Source: Elusimicrobiota bacterium (GTDB taxonomy: Bacteria; Elusimicrobiota; Elusimicrobia; UBA1565; JACRDR01). Taken from it: DNA of 5,369 nucleotides. Below are positions 2,751-5,369 of the stretch, in pieces. A program made the position numbers and the translations under genes. How positions within the stretch are numbered: the first letter of the stretch is position 1; each line of letters begins with the position of its first letter. Where the stretch lies: the NCBI GenBank assembly GCA_016212845.1, contig JACRDR010000167.1, forward strand, positions 1 through 5,369, written 5' to 3'. The notes beneath the pieces were generated by a model. The model was not told the origin of the DNA. It worked only from the letters and a program-made list of their open reading frames with translations, and did no database searches.

Positions 2751-5369
2751 TTACTTCGCTCCGGCGATGTCCGTCGCCTGCGACCCATGCGTCGGCGCCG
2801 CGCCGGTGACTTCGACCATGTCTTCCTCGAAGGCTTTCTTGTCCTCGCCGCACTCCGGGCAGACCCAGGAGTCCGGAACGTCTTCCCACCGGGTGCCGGG
2901 GGCGATGCCCTGCGTCGGGTCGCCCTTGGCTTCGTCATACTTGTAGCCGCAGACCATGCACATGTACACCCGGTACGGGCGGGCGCTGGAGACCTCGGCC
3001 TGCTTCTCCCCCGCCGCCGGCGCGGCCGGCTTCGAGGTGCCGGCGGTCTCGGCCTTCGGGGCCGCGGCCTTCGGCGCCGCCGCCGCCTCGTCGTCGAGCG
3101 GGATCGGATTGGCCTGGTAGTTCGCGTTATTGATGAACCGCTTCACGATCTCCTTCGGCGTGAGGTCGGCCGCGAGCTCGTCCCACTGCGCGAGTCCCGC
3201 CGCGTTTTCCGCCGCGAAGATCTTGCCGAGCCGCAGCATCGAGATCCCCGACACGGGACCCGAGTAGAGCTGCTTGCCGGCCGCGGTGATGATCATGTTC
3301 GGGTGGCCGCCCTGCTTGAAGGTCAGGTCGAACACCGCCCGATCGTTTAATCCGCCGACCGCGCGGCGCAGCGAGACCTCGTCGCCCTTCTCGGAGACCT
3401 TCTTGAAGCCCTTCTTGCGCATCCAGTAGGACGCGGAGTCCAGGTTCTTCCGGTAGTTGGCGACGGTGTCGAGGATCACGCTGGACTTGAGGCGGCGGTT
3501 CTTGACGAAGAACCGGCCGGGGAAGCGCCGCTCGAGCTCCGCGACGTCTTCGGCGCTCATCTCGGGGTTGGCCTCCATCGGGAAGACGTCGGTCTTCGTG
3601 TGCTCGCCCCGGGCGACGGCCTGCGCGACCTCGGCGTCGGTGCGGTACACCTTGCCGACCATCCGCTTGCCGGTATCCTCGGGCACCGTGTCGAGGTAGC
3701 GCTCGACGCGGGCGTCGATCTGATAGAAGGCGTAGGCGATGCCGAAGATGACCAGGGGCGAGAAGCCGCTGCGCTCGTCCTTGATCGAGTCGATGGCCGG
3801 CGGCAGCGGGTTGTCGAACTGGTGGCGCATCATCTGCCAGATGCGGGACCACCGGCTGTACATGCCCAAGCCCCATTTGCGGGCGGCGTTCATGAGCACG
3901 TAGTGGTAAACCTCGTCGCGGAAGACGCCTTCCAGCGAGAGATCCGCCGCGCTGCCCTTCTTCGCGTTGGACTTGAGGAAGAGATAGCCCGTGGCCGCGC
4001 CGATCTCGGCCAGAGAGCGGTTGGCGATCATCGAGTTCATCCAGTACTCGCCGCCTTTGGGGCTGGTCACCGCGATGCCTTGCTCGACGAGCTTGGGCTG
4101 TCCCGGCTGCCGCGAGAAGTTCTGCACCGCCTCCATGATATTGCCGTGGCGCTCCTCTTCCTGCGCCCACACCGACGGCTCCGGCGCGTGGCCCGTGAGG
4201 GCGACCGCCGCGATGCGCTCCTGCATGGTCACGCCCATGAAGTGCGCGACGCGGGGCATGTAGTCGTGAAGGTTCATCGACGACGTGTACTGGTAGCCGC
4301 GGGTCGGCTCCTCGCGGTCCATCGCCTGCTTGAAGATCTTGCGGATGCCGATGCGGCTGACCATTCGCTCGCCCTCGAAGTCGTCGGGCATGACGTTCTT
4401 TAAGTTCGGGCCGGTGAACGGCTTCCAGTCGTGGACGAGCTCCCGGTTGGAGAGGCGGAGGATGCCTTCCTGGTTCTCGAAGGCCTCGAAGCGGTTGAGC
4501 GACCAGGCGAGGTCCGCGTCGGTGATCTCGTTGAGGTGCTCCTTGACCCGGTGCATGTAGTGGCGGATCATTTTGATGCGGCTCGGGAGGTGCATGACGA
4601 ACTCGAGCGCTTCCCGCCAGAGGGACTTGACCGGGATCGCCGGGTTGTAGCCGAGCGGTTTCTTGACGCCGTTCTCGATCACGTAGAGCGGGCCCTGCGT
4701 GGAGCGGGGCGTCGGGGCTTCCTTGACCGCCTGGAGCATCGCGTCCACGGAGTCGAACTTCTCGCGGAGCTTGCCGTTGGCCTGGCCGTTGGCGCGCTCG
4801 AGGCGCTCGATCGTTTTCCAGTCGTCGTGGGTGACGTACCGCACGCCGCGCTTCCTCAGGAGGTCGACGATCGCGGCGGGCGCCTTCGCCTTGTCGGCCG
4901 CCAGCGGCGCGCCGACGGTGTCGGCGATGAGGCTCGCCACGGTGGCGTCCGCGTCGGCGTGCTGCTGGCCGATGAGCGAGCGGGCGCCGTTCTTCGCCCA
5001 CCCGGCCACGTACTTGCCCGCGACGGGCTTGCCGTTCTTCGGGTCCATCACGCGGCCTTCGAGATGCGGGATGATGCCGAGCGTCTTGTCGAACGGCACG
5101 CCGGGGAGTTCCTTGCCGACGAAGCCGATGGACTTGATCACGAGGCCGGCCGGCACGATCTCCTCGGTGCCGTCCGCGTTCTTCACCTTCACTCCGGTGA
5201 CCTTGCCGTCCTTGCCGAGGATCTCGACCGGCGTCGCGGCCAGGTGGAGGCGGACCTTCCGGTCCTGGGAGCCTTCGCCGTTCTTCGCCGCCTCGGTCAA
5301 AAACTCTCCGACCGGGCCGTTCGCGCCCTGCGCCCGGTCCTTCTGGCGGACCACGAGGTCCGCGCCGGC
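2751..5369 (-). CDS. Ferredoxin reductase-diiron desaturase-rubredoxin fusion protein (5' truncated by window)
   Basis: The visible 872 residues run from the window edge to TAA at 2753-2751; the frame is open upstream of the first GTG (5354), so the true start lies outside. Numbering from the Val at 5354, the domains are as follows. About 1-210 is the C-terminal part of an adrenodoxin-reductase/FprA-type NADPH reductase, with LVIKSIGF, LPGVPFD, YVAGWAKNG and the DDWKTIERLE tail. About 245-560 is a soluble acyl-ACP-desaturase-like diiron domain with candidate ligands Glu349, Glu400/His403 (EEERH), Glu450 and Glu481/His484 (DEVYH). About 565-750 is unrecognised. Residues 753-790 are an Ala/Pro/Lys tether, and 794-846 are rubredoxin with CMVC (799-802) and CPEC (832-835). 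The likely role is O2-dependent desaturation or oxygenation of an acyl chain with an internal NADPH-FAD-rubredoxin-diiron electron chain in the cytoplasm. About 230-250 residues of the reductase, including the FAD-binding GxGxxG region, must lie upstream. The domain calls are strong; the substrate and reaction are inferred. Confidence 0.88.
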   Translation of the reverse strand, partial: AGADLVVRQKDRAQGANGPVGEFLTEAAKNGEGSQDRKVRLHLAATPVEILGKDGKVTGVKVKNADGTEEIVPAGLVIKSIGFVGKELPGVPFDKTLGIIPHLEGRVMDPKNGKPVAGKYVAGWAKNGARSLIGQQHADADATVASLIADTVGAPLAADKAKAPAAIVDLLRKRGVRYVTHDDWKTIERLERANGQANGKLREKFDSVDAMLQAVKEAPTPRSTQGPLYVIENGVKKPLGYNPAIPVKSLWREALEFVMHLPSRIKMIRHYMHRVKEHLNEITDADLAWSLNRFEAFENQEGILRLSNRELVHDWKPFTGPNLKNVMPDDFEGERMVSRIGIRKIFKQAMDREEPTRGYQYTSSMNLHDYMPRVAHFMGVTMQERIAAVALTGHAPEPSVWAQEEERHGNIMEAVQNFSRQPGQPKLVEQGIAVTSPKGGEYWMNSMIANRSLAEIGAATGYLFLKSNAKKGSAADLSLEGVFRDEVYHYVLMNAARKWGLGMYSRWSRIWQMMRHQFDNPLPPAIDSIKDERSGFSPLVIFGIAYAFYQIDARVERYLDTVPEDTGKRMVGKVYRTDAEVAQAVARGEHTKTDVFPMEANPEMSAEDVAELERRFPGRFFVKNRRLKSSVILDTVANYRKNLDSASYWMRKKGFKKVSEKGDEVSLRRAVGGLNDRAVFDLTFKQGGHPNMIITAAGKQLYSGPVSGISMLRLGKIFAAENAAGLAQWDELAADLTPKEIVKRFINNANYQANPIPLDDEAAAAPKAAAPKAETAGTSKPAAPAAGEKQAEVSSARPYRVYMCMVCGYKYDEAKGDPTQGIAPGTRWEDVPDSWVCPECGEDKKAFEEDMVEVTGAAPTHGSQATDIAGAK
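2817..2975 (-). other. Domain: C-terminal rubredoxin
   Basis: This domain has four cysteines in CMVCGYKYD and CPECGEDK. The canonical rubredoxin features between them are GDPTQGIAPGTRWEDVPDSWVCPECG-like spacing, a Trp in the W-E-D-(V/L)-P-(D/E)-x-W-x-C motif, and a Phe shortly after the last CxxC. It binds a single Fe(Cys)4 and carries one electron. It is joined to the rest by a ~38-residue Ala/Pro/Lys-rich linker and followed by a ~20-residue tail. Confidence 0.95.
3105..3662 (-). other. Unrecognised domain between the diiron and rubredoxin modules
   Basis: Residues about 565-750 (from Val 5354) form a mixed alpha/beta-looking region that I cannot assign. It has a charged first half with FPGRFFVKNRR and VANYRKNLDSASYWMRKKG. 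This is followed by a beta-rich stretch (VFDLTFKQGGHPNMIITAAGKQLYSG) and a helical end (LTPKEIVKRFINNANYQ). It contains no cysteine pairs or obvious nucleotide-binding motif. It could be a lipid- or ACP-binding element or a docking module for the rubredoxin, but nothing in the sequence proves either. Confidence 0.5.
3675..4607 (-). other. Domain: acyl-ACP-desaturase-like (ferritin-like) diiron centre
   Basis: Numbering from Val at 5354, EEERHG (Glu400, His403, bases 4157-4146) matches the plant desaturase EENRHG motif. DEVYH (Glu481, His484, bases 3914-3903) matches DEKRH. Glu450 in SLAEIGAATG sits where the QERATF glutamate lies, and EEPTRGYQ (348-355) resembles the first-ligand motif TEEALPTYQ. 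The Glu400-Glu450-Glu481 spacings (50 and 31) are close to those of castor stearoyl-ACP desaturase (53 and 33, recalled). The first spacing is longer here (51 against 38). No transmembrane segments are present, unlike membrane desaturases. Confidence 0.82.
4725..5369 (-). other. Domain: C-terminal part of adrenodoxin-reductase/FprA-type NADPH reductase
   Basis: The segment aligns by eye with the last ~210 residues of mycobacterial FprA-type reductases. It has the TPVEILGKDGKV strand region, the LVIKSIGF/LPGVPFD/IIPHLEGRV stretch, the GW-K-G-x-IG loop that contacts FAD and NADP(H), and the terminal W-x-x-I-x-x-x-E-x-x-x-G helix. In the loop the family's usual GPxGVIGTN is replaced by GARSLIGQQ. 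The FAD-binding N terminus is beyond the window. Confidence 0.82.

Noticed and set aside
3600..4403. Plus-strand open frame opposite the diiron domain
   Set aside because: It is antisense to a region whose minus-strand translation carries exact diiron motifs. Its own product has only His/Val/Arg/Asp-rich shadow composition and no start signal.
2817..4607. Rubrerythrin rather than desaturase (ferritin-like domain plus C-terminal rubredoxin)
   Set aside because: Rubrerythrins are much smaller. Here the EEERHG/DEVYH motifs, the intervening Glu450 and the ligand spacings follow the acyl-ACP desaturase pattern, and the rubredoxin is separated by an extra domain and a long linker.
3127..5001. Second long minus-strand frame overlapping the fusion gene
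   Set aside because: The translation is extremely Arg/Ala/Gly/Pro-rich and lacks any domain, while the overlapping frame encodes reductase and diiron motifs. It is a frame-shifted shadow.
5352..5354. GTG at 5354 as the start of the fusion gene
   Set aside because: The frame stays open upstream to the window edge (AGADL before it). The reductase similarity begins in the middle of that fold, so the true start is outside the window.

Overview
The window is a GC-rich bacterial segment in which every supported gene lies on the minus strand. Reading in the direction of transcription (high to low coordinates), it holds: the 3' part of a very large multidomain redox gene (5369 to 2751, cut by the window edge); a strong hairpin terminator (2744 to 2697); an (alpha/alpha)6-barrel glycoside hydrolase (2664 to 1393); an acyl-CoA dehydrogenase (1380 to 133); a short gap with two hairpins and a promoter-like sequence; and the probable first 16 codons of another gene (48 to 1). 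No RNA genes, CRISPR array or insertion sequence are visible. The organism is an aerobic or microaerobic bacterium (it has an O2-dependent diiron enzyme and fatty-acid oxidation), but nothing here fixes the phylum. The high GC content, apparent leaderless starts and a GGGGACTGTCCC-type palindrome would fit several lineages, for example Elusimicrobiota, Acidobacteriota or the former Deltaproteobacteria.

The most notable gene is the large redox fusion. Its visible 872 residues contain, in order: the C-terminal part of an adrenodoxin-reductase/FprA-type NADPH-ferredoxin reductase; a soluble acyl-ACP-desaturase-like diiron domain with a complete set of six candidate iron ligands; a domain of about 190 residues that I do not recognise; an Ala/Pro/Lys-rich tether; and a canonical rubredoxin with four cysteines. 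The layout implies that a whole electron chain (NADPH to FAD to rubredoxin iron to diiron-oxo) is carried on one polypeptide, i.e. a self-sufficient desaturase or oxygenase. In the systems I know, these parts are separate proteins.

The glycoside hydrolase and the acyl-CoA dehydrogenase are separated by 12 bases. The dehydrogenase has a Shine-Dalgarno sequence directly after the hydrolase stop codon, so the two are very probably co-transcribed, although their biochemical link is not obvious. The fusion gene is insulated from them by the terminator. The two genes that appear to begin transcription units (the hydrolase, and the partial gene at the left edge) both lack a clear Shine-Dalgarno sequence. 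Both have a TAnnnT -10-like hexamer ending exactly 7 bases before the start codon, which suggests leaderless transcripts.
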